Source: Xestospongia muta (Eukaryota > Porifera > Demospongiae > Haplosclerida > Petrosiidae). From it: a DNA stretch of 64,000 bases. Each line of letters starts with the position of its first letter. Position 1 is the first letter of the stretch. The position numbers and the translations under genes are program-made. Where the stretch lies: the NCBI GenBank assembly GCA_963693285.1, contig OY848918.1, positions 1,743,501-1,807,500 of the forward strand. Direction: 5' to 3'. Below the pieces are notes generated by a model. That model was not told the DNA's origin. It ran no database searches and saw only the letters and a program-made list of their open reading frames with translations. This document shows positions 24,113 through 37,700 of the stretch, in pieces.

Positions 24113-24451
24113 ACAAGTAAATAAAAACATTTTCTAAAAAATGAAGTAAATGCAGGGATGAGTAGTATCAGTCCAACACAAAGAATGCAAACAAGATAGT
24201 AGAGGTGGCTGGTAAGGGCATCATCCCTATATAATAGTACCAACATAGAATACAACAGCATGTCACTGATAATATTTAAGAGGTTTAGATAGTTGGTGAA
24301 TATCCTAAATTGTTTGTGGTACCTGTGCCATTATGTAAGGATGATACAATTGCCATCCCTACTATCTTGTTTGCATTCTTTGTAATAGCCTGATATTAAC
24401 CATTACTACATTTACTTCATTTTTAGAAAATGCATTTTTTTATTTACTTGT
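24113..24451. mobile_element. MITE with about 110-bp inverted repeats
   Basis: The left arm (ACAAGTAAATAAAAACATTT..., CAAAGAATGCAAACAAGATAGTAG) and right arm (...CTACTATCTTGTTTGCATTC, ...TTATTTACTTGT) are complementary over most of about 110 bp each, separated by about 110 bp of unrelated sequence. There is no coding capacity. A partial relative lies at about 22840-22960 inside an intron of gene C. Confidence 0.75.
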
Positions 24452-25089
24452 GTATTAACACAATTTGTGAAAAGCCCAACTCAAACATTACAATTGTATA
24501 TGTTCCATCATTGATTTGGTGATGATATCAAACCCACATCTACTCATCAGCTGCTCAACAATACCTCTATTATCAACTTCCAACTATTATGATATTCATA
24601 TTAAATGAAAGAAATACTCTGACAAAGCATACAACAATAAGTGATTTGACTTGAACTATAGAATGGTAGGATGGAATAAAGCATGTGAACTGATTGACTT
24701 CTTAGACAGGAATGTTACAATGTCTGATTATATCAACACAACATGGGAGAACTGACAGAATAATTTGCTTCTTATAATATATAATTATAATGGAATAGAT
24801 GCATTCCAAGATTGAAGATTACAAACATATCTTGGATGTCAAAATCGCTGGTGTAATCAAAAAATTTTATTGAACTTTTATTATACATATAAATTATTCC
24901 ACAATATATCACACTTAACAACTATAATATTATAAAGGACATGTTTGAATAATGAATAGTCACAATACCATAATAACAAGGAGAAAAGAAAGAATAAACA
25001 AAATAAATAAAGACAACATTATTACATTAACTGATAGTACTTACATTATCACTTACATTGTCAGGACAACATAATAAATAATGACTTCA

Positions 25090-25260
25090 TAATTAGTTAA
25101 CCCAGTATCACAAGGAGTAATTCTTCTTGCTTGGAAAGTATAACACAATCACTAATTTCATCCATGCTACAGTAAATGTATGTTGTAATATTAGTAGGAG
25201 GAGAGTCTAGAGAAGTGGTAGCTATTGTACCTTAATGTGGGTAGTGAGCAATAACTAAAG
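25090..25260 (-). other. Duplicated conserved segment, possibly an exon
   Basis: On minus, after an AG near 25235, one frame reads TIATTSLDSPPTNITTY then IYCSMDEISDCV and ends in TAA. The homologous segment at about 31245-31390 keeps an open frame (SITTCIYCSLDEVS). Frame conservation between duplicates hints at coding sequence, but it lies beyond the stop codon of gene D and no phase partner was found. Confidence 0.3.
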
Positions 25261-25381
25261 TGAGATGACTGTTGTATGTTACTATTATGAAGTTGTCAAT
25301 ATTAAGAGTAAATAACATAATTGAAAGATAAATTAAACAGCAATATGTTGACTCTATACAGAAGACACAAGTATGCAGTTT

Positions 25382-25445
25382 CCTGAATTGAGTGGATCTC
25401 TTCAGTCATACAGACCACACCACCTTAATTGGTTTTTTCAGCAAT
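25382..25445 (-). repeat. About 60-bp dispersed element, copy 2
   Basis: It resembles 18338-18400 in reverse orientation (CCTGAATTGAGTGGATCTC, ACAGACCACACCACCTTAAT). Confidence 0.5.
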
Positions 25446-25685
25446 CACAGATATCATCTAATAACTTGTCTTGTGACATAAAGATCAATGTCTTTTTCAA
25501 AGTTAATAAAATAATAATTGAACAAAAATGACATTATAAGTCACAACTAAGTCAAATAATTGATAAAAGGATACACACACATCATTAAGAGTAAGTTATA
25601 TTAGCTAATGTTAACAACATATGCAAATACTAGTTCCTGACATATCTACTGTAGAATACATACACAGCAAAAAGTACAATTTATG

Positions 25686-28025
25686 TCACTGTAAGAGGAC
25701 AACTTGGTTTTCATGTGAAAGATTGTTTTCTTTCATCACAGCCTCAATCAAAACACTCTCATTTCCTTCGACATCTTCATTTATCCATTGAATAAACACA
25801 TCTTTAAAAGCAGGCACAATTTGAGAGTGGTTGTCACCTAAAAAATCATATGATATCAATGACTGTTTTATTAAGTAATAGTTTACTTTATAAGTTATTA
25901 AAGTACTATATAAAATAATAATAAGTTACTTATTAGTAATCAAAGTTAGATAAAGGACTCTTTGTTAAGGTAAGGGGTTGCAGTAAACAAGCCAGTATTT
26001 TGAGTGGTAAGACTAATATAGCATGCCAATTGTCATAGTAAATGTCAACCTTGTTAATTCATGAAGACATGATCAATCATTGTGACACACATTTTGAATG
26101 GACTGTGATTTCTCATGGATTATGGACTCACCACACTTGTAAATACTAATAGGAAGTGATACTCTACACCAGAGCTATATAATATGTTTTAATGACTAAA
26201 TTTCAAGGTGGGTGTGGCACATCATAAAGAGGGTCCAAACCTGATTGGTCAGATTGGTTTCTTAAGTGCTATGTAGTGTTTAAAGAAATCAGGTGACTAC
26301 TTCCAAACCATCAGATTGGCTATAGGTCACATGATCAGTAATAAACTATTCTTAATAGTTTATTACTGATCTTTGACCAATCAGATGTCCGAGACATCTG
26401 ATTGGCCAAAGATCACATGGTCAGTAATACACCATTCTTAATATAACACATTAGTGTATAGATATTTCAATATCACAGCTCAATCCATTAACTATATCAT
26501 GTCTTACTTACCAAGTGGTTCATCTGGCAAGTCAACATGAGCAACCATTGAGTCATATCCTATTAATAATAGTTAAAACAATTGTACTATATAGTATTCT
26601 CACCTTTATAGACTTCATTGTCATCAGTCATAATAAATGGTAGGGTATCTTTATCCACTTGGTACTGAGCAATGTATTGTCCTGCCTCATCCTTCAATGC
26701 AAAACCAAGAAATAGAACATCATCATGGATGTGTTCCTGGAGACAAGAAAGGTCATAGTAACATATAATGCTACAAACTCACATACAACTACAAGTACGA
26801 CAACATGGTATCCATGACAAATACTGGACAATTAATAATAATAATGATTGGTAAACTAACCTGAGGTACTGTGTTAGACTTGAATAGATTTATCACAGAA
26901 TCACATGACTTCTCAAACACAGATTTATCTCTGTCAATCAGTTGACAATATGGCAAGACAACAAGAATAAAATATGATGAAGACATTTGATCACAAATCA
27001 AAGACAAAAACGTTCCATATTTGAAAGCACATGACTTTTCAACAAGAATGAAATTTTCATGAAATTCATGAAATGTAGACAGCAGCTGGACATTCTTCAG
27101 GTGTAAGTCAATTTTCTTTTTAAACCCTTTTGTCTTGTTGTAACAGCCAACAACTACAACTTTTCTACTATCAACTGTTTTTTCTCTCACTTTTACTCCT
27201 CCTCCATCAAACAAATCATAACATTGACACTGGCCACCACTATCATAAAAATACATCCAGTCATTTTTGTGGAGATCTTTTAACGTCTCTTGACTTTGAT
27301 GTTCTAGTGTTAAACAAACATAGATAATAGAATAGTTAATAACAGACTTTCTGCATAAGAAGTTGCTCATACATCAAACCAAAACTTACAATAACAATAG
27401 AGAAATAGTTGACTGGTTAACTCGGCACTTACTAAAGATGTGAACCTAACCTTGTATATTGTGAATAGCATCAAACTGTAGCCAGATAATGGCCTTGTAA
27501 GCTATCCATTAATTCAAATTACTATTATTAATTCAAGGACTGTGTTTGCTGTGGAAATGTGTCATTATTTGAGTCTCTTCTCACTTGTTGTGTACTTTAT
27601 TATTACAATAACTGTACTGTTTACAGTGAGGACAATAACATACTGTTAAGTACTTTAGATATTATCAATGTAGCCTTTGATTTGATTGGAAACTACAAAA
27701 TCCTAAATCAATTATCATTCAAAAAATTATCTGCCAAAAGTTGATTCTATGGATGTTAGAAAACTTTGATAAACATTTTCCCAATGAATACAACCCACTG
27801 TCCAGTACACAAAGTACACATTATATACTCCCAATGAATACAACCCACTGTCCAGTACACAAAGTACACATTATATACTCCCAATGAATACAACCCACTG
27901 TCCAATATATAGAGTACATATTAATTATACACTCTACCTTGTGCTGAAGTTTGTATATCTCCACTCAAAAAAGGAACTTTCCCATCAGTCTTGTCACTAC
28001 AGTAATATGACTTATTACAAAAACC
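25686..28025 (-). CDS. Paralogue D: unrecognised protein, C-terminal part
   Basis: Exons 27938-28025, 26861-27303, 26604-26736, 26512-26559 and 25686-25837 join in phase and encode about 287 residues ending HENQVVLLQ. The first exon shown is internal (phase-0 acceptor), so the 5' end is missing or lies further upstream. The large exon contains VVVVGCYNKTKGFKKKID, NFILVEKSCAFKYGTFLSLI and a strand-like FILVVLP. The alternation of charged and hydrophobic strands loosely recalls TIR/SEFIR-like folds, but no motif is decisive. The next exon (DVLFLGFALKDEAGQYIAQY) is strongly conserved in D'. No TM segment or signal peptide is seen. In D' the same exons follow ankyrin repeats, so a cytoplasmic adaptor or sensor is the best guess. 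Confidence 0.6.
26335..26414. repeat. Two adjacent hairpins in an intron of paralogue D
   Basis: TCAGTAATAAACTATT at 26335-26350, loop CTT, and its exact complement to 26369 form the first. 26368-26414 forms the second, a stem of about 22 bp with one mismatch around GTCCGAGAC. The corresponding place in D' (about 32430-32470) has a single unfolded copy, so the inverted duplication arose after the two genes split. Confidence 0.85.
27781..27930. repeat. 50-bp tandem repeat, three copies
   Basis: Units start at 27781, 27831 and 27881 (CCAATGAATACAACCCACTG). The first two are identical and the third is diverged. A single copy lies at the matching place in D' (about 34400-34450). Confidence 0.9.
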
Positions 28026-28199
28026 CTAAAGGATATAGGATGATTTAAAGCATGGTCCATCAAATAAGAAATAATCATCTAAAATGTTTACATAATATGT
28101 AATTAGATACTACAAGAGTTTGATGAGGAAGAGATGTAGCATATAAACCTACTGACATTACTTGTCTACTTAGCAATAGAAACATTCATTATAAATTAA
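28026..28199. other. Intron or flank upstream of paralogue D exon
   Basis: This AT-rich flank is shared with D' (about 34542-34660), including GATACTACAAGAGTTTGATG. It leads into the satellite on its far side. No gene is visible. Confidence 0.5.
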
Positions 28200-28980
28200 C
28201 ACTTATGTTGAATTCAATACACTTAAAAATTATACTACATTATATCACACTTACCAACTATTATATTGTAAAGGACACATTCAGATCACAAGTAATCACA
28301 GCAATGTAAATATGGAAACAAAAAAAAAACAATAAAGTAAACAAAATGACAACATTGAATTTAATACACTAGGAAATTACACTACATTATATCACACTTA
28401 CCGACTATTATATTGTAAAGGACACATTCAGATCAAAAGTAATCAAGCAATGTAAATGTGGAAACAAAAAAAAATATAGTAAACAAAATGACAACATTGA
28501 ATTCAATACACTTAGAAATTATACATTATATCACACTTACAGGCTATTATATTGTAAAGAAAACATTCAGATCACAAGTAATCACAGCAATGTAAATATG
28601 GAAACAAAAAAACAGTAGAGTAAAAAATGATAACATTGAATTCAATACACTTAAAAATTATATTACATTTTATCACACTTACTGACTATTATATTGCAAA
28701 GAACACATTCAGATGACAAATAAGCACAGCAATGTAAATATGGAAACAAAAACAAAATAGAATAAACAAAATGACAACATTGAATTCAATACACTTAGAA
28801 ATTATACTACATTATATCACACTTACCCGCTATTATATTGTAAAGGACGCAATCAGATCACAAGTAGCAATGTAAATATGGAAACAAAGATACAATGTAG
28901 TAAAAAATGACAACATTGAATTCAATAGACTTAAAAATTATACTACATTATATCACACTTACAGGCTATTATATTAGTAT
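28200..28980 (-). repeat. 145-bp satellite, block 1 (about 6 units)
   Basis: Six units with ATCACACTTAC at about 28248, 28394, 28536, 28674, 28820 and 28958. The triplets between TTAC and CTATT (plus strand) are CAA, CGA, AGG, TGA, CCG and AGG. The block lies upstream of the first recognised exon of paralogue D, the same relative position as block 2 in D'. Confidence 0.9.
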
Positions 28981-29896
28981 ATAATGTATTGATGGGACAT
29001 TAACGTGATGTTGGTCGTATGTACATTGTATCAGTTGGAATGTGTAATTTGTAGATTGGTTTGATCATAACTTCATAACTTTGTTATATTACTTACTAAA
29101 GAGTTAGTTTTGATATCATTGGATTACTCTCATTCTTGTGGTTCTTATGACAGTATTCACAAAGTGATTGGCATTTTTTAAGGACAACCCTCCATATAAA
29201 TTATGTGTATAATCTCTCATAAGGAATCATTTCTATCTACAAGTCAAAACCAACAGAGTATAGTATATATATATATATATATTCTAATAATTACTTACTA
29301 CTTATCTCATTAGATTATTATATGACAATAGACTGATGTTATAGAAGTACGTGATATCTATAGTAATTAAAGTATTAATAATAGATCAATATCTACTGTA
29401 TTAAATGATCATTAAAATGTACTATACTTGGACATGACTAGTGGTTAGAGATACAAGACAAGATAAAAGATGTGACATTTCAATTTATTGACATAAACTC
29501 TTTAATTTATTAATTAATTCTAAGTTATTAATTGAGCTTTCATTTAATATATCAGTTGTAATAATATAATTGATAAGAAGATTGATAATAATGACTTATA
29601 AAGTTATTTTTGTTAATGATACATCCAGATGTTATTATTATTTTTTAAAGTTTCTAAATTATAAAACTATAACTGTGTCATTGTTATGACAAACTCTTCA
29701 ATATATTTTGCATCATTGGTAAAGATTCTCCAAATCTATATAAGTTAATCATATTTATGACTGTTAATGATAGATTCTTATTTAACAGGAACAAATGAAA
29801 TCAATTACTATATAATGCATTCAGTGTTATAATGTAAACAACTGTTGTTTGAACACTTAACAATCACTTAATTTTACATAACATGATCGCGTTTAT
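28981..29896. other. Non-coding AT-rich stretch
   Basis: No ORF or recognisable repeat is seen apart from a short TA run at about 29264-29281. Confidence 0.5.
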
Positions 29897-30346
29897 ATGA
29901 TAGTACACTGTAGGTAGTGTTACTATATATAACTGATCATGATAGTACGCTGTAGTACTGTTACTGTATGTAACTGATCACGATAGTACACTGTAGTACT
30001 GTTACTGTATGTAACTGATCACGATAGTACACTGTAGTACTGTTACTGTATGTAACTGATCACGATAGTACACTGTAGTACTGTTACTATATATAACTGA
30101 TCACGATAGTACACTGCAGTACTGTTACTATATATAACTGATCACGATAGTACACTGCAGTACTGTTACTATATATAACTGATCACGATAGTACACTGCA
30201 GTACTGTTACTATATATAACTGATCACGATAGTACACTGTAGTACTGTTACTATATATAACTGATCACAATAGTACACTGCAGTACTGTTACTATATATA
30301 GCTTATCATGATAGTACACTGTAGTATTGTTACTATATATAACTGA
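29897..30346. repeat. 41-bp tandem array 1 (about 11 units)
   Basis: The unit is GATAGTACACTGTAGTACTG followed by TTACTATATATAACTGATCAC or the TACTGTATGTAACTG variant. Each unit contains the imperfect palindrome AGTACACTGTAGTACT. Confidence 0.9.
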
Positions 30347-30640
30347 TTTATTTGCATCATCACTGACATATGATAGTTTAAAGAACAAACACTATTCTAT
30401 AGATGTATAGTAATACATGTGAAATATATAATAATATAATATATACATATTACAGTAGCCTGTGTTAGCATAGATGAATATTGTCTACTAAGTAGTGTTC
30501 CTTTTAAAACATGTTAATGAGCCACTTTTCATTCAGAGAGGGCCCAGTCTAGTGAATTAATATTAGAGAAAATAGGGGTATGGTATGAAGAGAGAGCTCC
30601 ATGTAAACATAGGATAGCGGATCTAAGAAGAGAGACATAT

Positions 30641-31170
30641 GATAGTACGCTGTAGTACTGTTACTATATATAACTGAACATGATAGTACACTGTAGTACT
30701 GTTATAATATATAACTGATCATGATAGTACGCTGTAGTACTGTTATAATATATAACTGAACATGATAGTACGCTGTAGTACTGTTACTATATATAACTTA
30801 ACATGATAGTACGCTGTAGTACTGTTATAATATATAACTGAACATGATAGTACGCTGTAGTACTGTTACTATATATAACTTAACATGATAGTACGCTGTA
30901 GTACTGTTATAATATATAACTGAACATGATAGTACGCTGTAGTACTGTTACTATATATAACTGAACATGATAGTACGCTGTAGTACTGTTATAATATATA
31001 ACTGATCATGATAGTACGCTGTAGTACTGTTATAATATATAACTGATCATGATAGTACGCTGTAGTACTGTTACTATATATAACTGAACATGATAGTACG
31101 CTGTAGTACTGTTACTATATATAACTGGTCACGATAGTACACTGTAGTACTGTTACTATATATAACTGAT
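30641..31170. repeat. 41-bp tandem array 2 (about 13 units)
   Basis: This is the same unit as array 1 but mostly with GTACGCTGTAGTAC and with alternating TTACTATATATAAC and TTATAATATATAAC forms, indicating separate amplification. About 290 bp of unrelated sequence separates the arrays. Confidence 0.9.
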
Positions 31171-31511
31171 AGCACTTACATCATTACTTTTATTGTCAAG
31201 ATAATAATAAATAAATAATGACTTCATAATTAGTTAACCCAGTATATATCACAAGTAGTAATTGTTGTTTGGAAAGTATAATATGATTACTAACTTCATC
31301 TAGACTACAGTAAATGCATGTTGTAATACTGGTAGAAGGAGACTTTAAAGAGGTGGGTACGGTAGCTGTTGTACCTTGATGTAACAGTAATGACAGTGAG
31401 ATGACTGTTGTATGTTACTAACTATTATGAAGTTGTTAATATTAGCAGTAAATAACAGAACCGAAAGAAAAACAATGACATGTTGACTCTCTCTCTCCAG
31501 AAGTCACAAAT

Positions 31512-31572
31512 AGATCAAGTTTTGATTCCCTAATTAAGTGGTTCTCCCTAGTCATACAGACCACACCTCCCT
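31512..31572 (-). repeat. About 60-bp dispersed element, copy 3
   Basis: It matches 25382-25445 (AATTAAGTGGTTCTCCC, ACAGACCACACCTCCCTAAT). The location relative to D' is the same as that of copy 2 relative to D, so these two copies reflect the tandem gene duplication. Confidence 0.5.
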
Positions 31573-31745
31573 AATTGTTTCCTTCAATAATCACAGATAT
31601 TATCTAATGACTTGTCTTGCAATATGAAAACTCAAATGTCTTTTTCAAAAGTGAATAATGTAGCAAAAAATGATATTATAAATCACAACTAAAAGTTTAG
31701 CTAAATAACCAATACAGATAAGGTGTAATTAATAGTCATCTTATT

Positions 31746-34700
31746 TTATATGAACACATCTCTAAAAGCAACTTCAATTTGAGAGTGGTTGTCACCTAAA
31801 GAAACCATATAATATCAATGATTATTTTATTAAGTAACAAATTAAGTGGTTGTCCTTAATAGCATGTAACATAACATTTGGAACATGTAAGGTTTCACCA
31901 ATGTTATATCACTATCTCTTAGAACATGCTCTAGGTTAACAAGATGACTGTCACCTATACAAATCAAGTAATATCAATTGAAATGTTTTATTAAGTTGTA
32001 GTTTACTAGTTATAAAAGTACTACATCTAAGTTACTTATTAGTAATCAAAGTGAGATAAAGGACTAAAGGACTAAATGGTTATGGTAAGGAGTTATGCAG
32101 TAAGTAGACCAGTATTTAGTGATAAGGTTCTATTACGACATGTCAATTGTGAAAATGTCAACTTTGATAATTATTCATGAAGACATGATCAATGACACTG
32201 ATTTTGAATGGACTATGATTTCTCAAAGATTTTAGACTCACCACACTTGTAAAAGATGGTAAAAAGTGATACTTTACACTATAGCTATATAATGTGTTTT
32301 AATGACTAAATTACAAGGTGGGTGTGGCACCATAACAAAGAGGGTCCAAACCTGACTGGTCAGATTGGTTTGTTAAGTAGCTATGTAGTGTTTAAAGAAA
32401 TCAGGTGACTACTTCCAAGGCATCTGATTGGCTATAGGTCACATGGTCAGTAATAAAGTATTCTTAATATAACAATTAGTGTATAAATATTTCAAAATCA
32501 TAGCTCAATCCATTAGATATCTTGTGTCTTACCAAGTGGTCCATCTGACAAGCCAACAAGACCAACCATTGAGTCATATCCTATTAATAATAGTATTCTT
32601 ACCTTTGTCAGACATTATAAAAGGTAGACTATCTTTATCCACTTGGTACTGAGCAATGTTTTGTCCTGCCTCATCCTTCAAAGCAAAACCAAGGAACAGA
32701 ACGTCTTCATGGATGTGTTCCTGGAGACAAGAAAGGTTATAGCAACATACAAGGATACAAAATCACACACAACTACAACTACAACAATATGGTAGACATG
32801 ACATAGGACTGAACAGTTAATAATTAATAATAATGATTTGTAAACTAACCTGAGGTATTGTGTTAGACTTGAATACACTCATCACAGGGTCACATGACTT
32901 TTCAAACATAGGTTTATCTCTGTCAATTAGTTGACAATATGGCAAGACAACAGGAATAAAATATGATGAAGACATTTGATCACAAATCAAAGACAAAAAC
33001 GTTCCATATTTGAAAGCACATGACTTTTCAACAAGAATGAAATTTTCATGATATTCATGAAGTGTAGACAGCAACTGGACATTCTTCTGATGTAAACAGT
33101 CAATTTTCTTTTTGAACCTTTTTGTCTTGTCATAACAGCCAACAACTACAACTATTTTTCGTCCAATTTTGCTACCACCAACTATTTTCTCTCTCACTTT
33201 TACTCCTTTTCCATCAAATACATTGTAACATTGACACTGACCACAATTATTATAAATATAGTCTTTTTTGTGGAGATCATTTAAAGCTTCTTGATTTACA
33301 AAAGTTTTTGGCAGATGAGAAGTAAAATATCCTGTAAAAGAAAAACAAGATGTTTTAGTGTTAAACTAACATAGATAATAGAATAGTTAACAACAGAATT
33401 TCTGTTCATAACCAAATATGTGTTTTAGAGAATAAGAAATTGTTTGTGCATCAAACCAAACCTTGTACCATGCTATGCCTTAATTGACCAATGAGATCGC
33501 TCCATTTTAAGTTAAAAAATAACCTGTACATCTCCCATAGAGGTATACAAGTTTGTATACGCTCCTTTCTGAGGCTGTAATTTCCAACTTAGTATAGCAA
33601 TCAATTAGGCTGAAATTGTTACCTATGTTTCTATTTTCTATAAATCAGTAAATTCATTATAACAAACATTGTGAAATTTAGATTAGAAATAAAAAGGTCA
33701 TCAATATCAGAATTTTCACAACTCAAGGCTGTTTGTACATGGAACACAATGCTCCTGAAAATGTGAAAGAAGTAAATACTGAGATTTAAAGAATGAACTT
33801 GATGAATGCTGAGTGGGTTGGTTTCAAATTTCAGTGACACTCACATGAAGTTTTTCTCTAAGCAAAATAGCTGGCCTTGGAAGACCATTTTAGTGGTTCT
33901 ATTTTCCCATAGAGAGTCTAATACGAAGTTAAAACCTTTCCATGAGCTTAAAGACTATCATCGATTTTGGAGTATAGTCCTCTGTTTAGAAGTAACAACT
34001 ATTGCTACCAAGCAAAGTTGCAATATCTAGTAAATTGGTATGACACTCAGCCAAACAATTGTGTAACACTATAGCAAAATAGTATTGTCGTGCATTGTAA
34101 ACAAAAGTACAAATAAAAAGTACATTTCTTCCACTCCAAGTAAAATGGTAAGCTTTCCTTCGTTAACTAAAACTAACAACCAGATCTTGACATACATGTA
34201 TCCAAAGCAGCAGATACAATGGATCTAATATACCAAATGAAACAAAGCAATCTGATTGGTCAACATGGTACAAGTCTGTTATTAGCCTCAGTCTCATTAG
34301 CTACGTGATTTTTATACATCTCTGGCCTGCAACCATTGGTATATATATCTACCTCAACCTATAACCTATTTTGGAATATAATCAGTACACATTACATGCT
34401 CTCAATGAATACGACTCACTGTCCATACACAAAGTACACATTATATACTTTACCTTGTGCTAAATTTTGTCTATCTCCACTCAAAAAAGGAACTTTCCTA
34501 TTAGTCTTGTCATTATAGTAATGTGACTTATTACAAACACCCTAAAGGATATATGATGATGTAAAACATATTCCGTCAAATAAGAAATAATCATCTAAAA
34601 TGTTTACATAATATGTAATTAGATACTACAAGAGTTTGATGAGGAAGAGATGTAGCATATAATCATATTTTATAATTTATTATACTTGTATTCCAAGTAT

Positions 34701-37700
34701 AATAAGGTCATTGTTCAAACAATTAATATTTGGTGTGATTTAGAGGTAAATTTTCAATTACCAATTACAGCAGAACATTGCTTATCCGAACTTCATTCAA
34801 CCAAACACGTCGATTAACCGAATGTCTTGCTGGCTGACACACCCATCAGACACGCCTAATAATTATTGCATGTGTACGTGTCTAATCATAGCTAGTGAGA
34901 TTGCATCTTGTAGAAGAAAGTGACTAGTCTTGAGTATTCACGATAAACTGAAAATCTGAGAATTTGCCAAAAAAAGGAAGGACCTTATAAAGCATAGCTC
35001 ACGTGTATGAGATCGGTAAATCCACCGTTCACAATATTGTGAAGAACGATAAGAGAGTATACATATTCATGATTACTTTGCCAAATTGTGATATAAAAAG
35101 TGTTCAATTATATAATAATGTTTGTTACATGTTTGTTTTGTATTGTGGTAATCAGCACTTCAATTATCTGAACACCCTTTGGGCCCAACGTGTTTGGATA
35201 AGTGACATTCTACTGTACCATGTCAACCATATGAGCCAGGTACATTAAGTATGTCTGATATTCTTAGGATTGTCTTTTTTGCCAAATTATGACTTATAGA
35301 TATTAAAAATGGTTTACACAAGGCAACACAAGTGTACGTATATATATATATATAGACTATGTCTATATATATATACAGACTACTGTAATCAATATACATG
35401 CAGTAATGGTGAGGGTTACTTACACACATACTGACATTATTTGTCAAAACAATATCGCTAGTGTTCACAAAATGTTAATAAAATTTATTTAGAACTAAAA
35501 ATTAGAAATCAAATTCTCACAATTATTTTACATATTATTTTATCCTGAATTTAGTAATGGAATATGCAATGATACTATAGTCATTTTAAACAAATGACAA
35601 TAAATAATTCTGAAATTCACAAGTGGATAAAGCATACACACAATAGAGTAAACAAAATGATGACATTGAATTCAATACACTTATAAAATTATACTACATT
35701 ATATCACACTTACAAACTATTATATTGTAAAGGACACATTCAGATCACAAGTAATCACAGCAATGTTGATGTGGAAACAAAAAACAATAGATTAAACAAA
35801 ATGACAACATTGAGTTTAATTCACTTAGAAATTATACTATATTATATCACACTTACCACCTATTATATTGTAAAGAACACATTCAGATCACCAGCAATCA
35901 CAGCAATGTAAATGTGGAAACAAAGAATACAATAAAGTAAACAAAATGATAACGTTGAATTCAATACACTTAGAAATTATACTACATTATATCACACTTA
36001 CCTCCTATTATATTGTAAAGGACACATTCAGATCACAAGTAATCACAGCAATGTAAATGTGGAAACAAACAATACAATAGAGTAAACAAAATGACAACAT
36101 TGAGTTTAATACACTTAGAAATTATACTAGATTATATCACACTTACCTCCTATTATATTGTAAAGGACACATTCAGATCACCAGCAATCACAGCAATGTA
36201 AACGTGGAAACAAAGAATACAATAAAGTAAACAAAATGATAACGTTGAATTCAATACACTTAGAAATTATACTACATTATATCACACTTACCCACTATTA
36301 TATTGTAAAGGACACATTCAGAACACAAGTAATCACAGGAATGTAAATGTGGAAACAAAGAATACAATAAAGTAAACAAAATGATAACGTTGAATTCAAT
36401 ACACTTAGAAATTATACTACATTATATCACACTTACCTGCTATTACATTGTAAAGGACACATTCAGATCACAAGTAATCACAGCAATGTAAATGTGGAAA
36501 CAAAGAATACAATAGAGTAAACAAAATGACAACATTGAGTTTAATACACTTAGAAATTATACTACATTATATCACACTTACCGGCTATTATATTGTAAAG
36601 AACACATTCAGATCACAAGTAATCACAGCAATGTAAATGTGGAAACAAACAATACAATAGAGTAAACAAAATGACAACATTGAGTTTAATATACTTAGAA
36701 ATTATACTACATTATATCACACTTACCCACTATTATATTGTAAAGGACACATTCAGATCACAAGTAATCACAGCAATGTAAATGTGGAAACAAAGAATAC
36801 AATAAAGTAAACAAAATGATAACGTTGAATTCAATACACTTAGAAATTATACTACATTATATCACACTTACCTGCTATTACATTGTAAAGGACACATTCA
36901 GATCACAAGTAATCACAGCAATGTAAATGTGGAAACAAAGAATACAATAGAGTAAACAAAATGACAACATTGAGTTTAATACACTTAGAAATTATACTAC
37001 ATTATATCACACTTACCTCCTATTATATTGTAAAGGACACATTCAGATCACAAGTAATCACAGCAATGTAAATGTGGAAACAAACAATACAATAGAGTAA
37101 ACAAAATGACAACATTGAGTTTAATACACTTAGAAATTATACTGGATTATATCACACTTACCGGCTATTATATTGTAAAGAACACATTCAGATCACATGT
37201 AATCACAGCAATGTAAATGTGGAAACAAAGAATACAATAAAGTAAACAAAATGATAACATTGAATTCAATACACTTAGAAATTATACTACATTATATCAC
37301 ACTTACCCGCTATTATATTGTAAAGAACACATTCAGATCACAAGTAATCACAGTAATGTAAATGTGGAAACAAAGAATACAATAAAGTAAACATAATGAC
37401 AACATTGAGTTTAATACACTTAGAAATTATACTACATTATATCACACTTACCGGCTATTATATTGTAAAGAACACATTCAGATCACAAGTAATCACAGTA
37501 ATGTAAATGTGGAAACAAAGAATACAATAAAGTAAACATAATGACAACATTGAATTCAATACACTTAGAAATTATACTACATTATATCACACTTACCGGC
37601 TATTATATTGTAAAGAACACATTCAGATCACAAGTAATCACAGTAATGTAAATGTGGAAACAAAGAATACAATAAAGTAAACAAAATGATAACGTTGAAT

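Larger units (their letters stand above)
23523..25685. other. Intergenic between gene C and ankyrin-type paralogue D
   Basis: This contains a dispersed repeat (about 23845-23955), a MITE with TIRs (24113-24451) and the dispersed 60-bp element (25382-25445). A segment at about 25090-25260 reads PTNITTYIYCSMDEISD on minus and is duplicated with the flank of the D' paralogue (about 31245-31390). No complete gene is visible. Confidence 0.5.

Noticed and set aside
26789..26860. Extension of the paralogue D large exon past VPQ to the next stop
   Set aside because: A clear GTTAGT donor follows CCTCAG in both paralogues and the next exon continues in phase, so the extra residues are intron translation.
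27130..27327. Plus-strand ORF rich in Gln, Leu and Ser (also 33122-33325)
   Set aside because: Both are antisense to the conserved large exon of paralogues D and D'.
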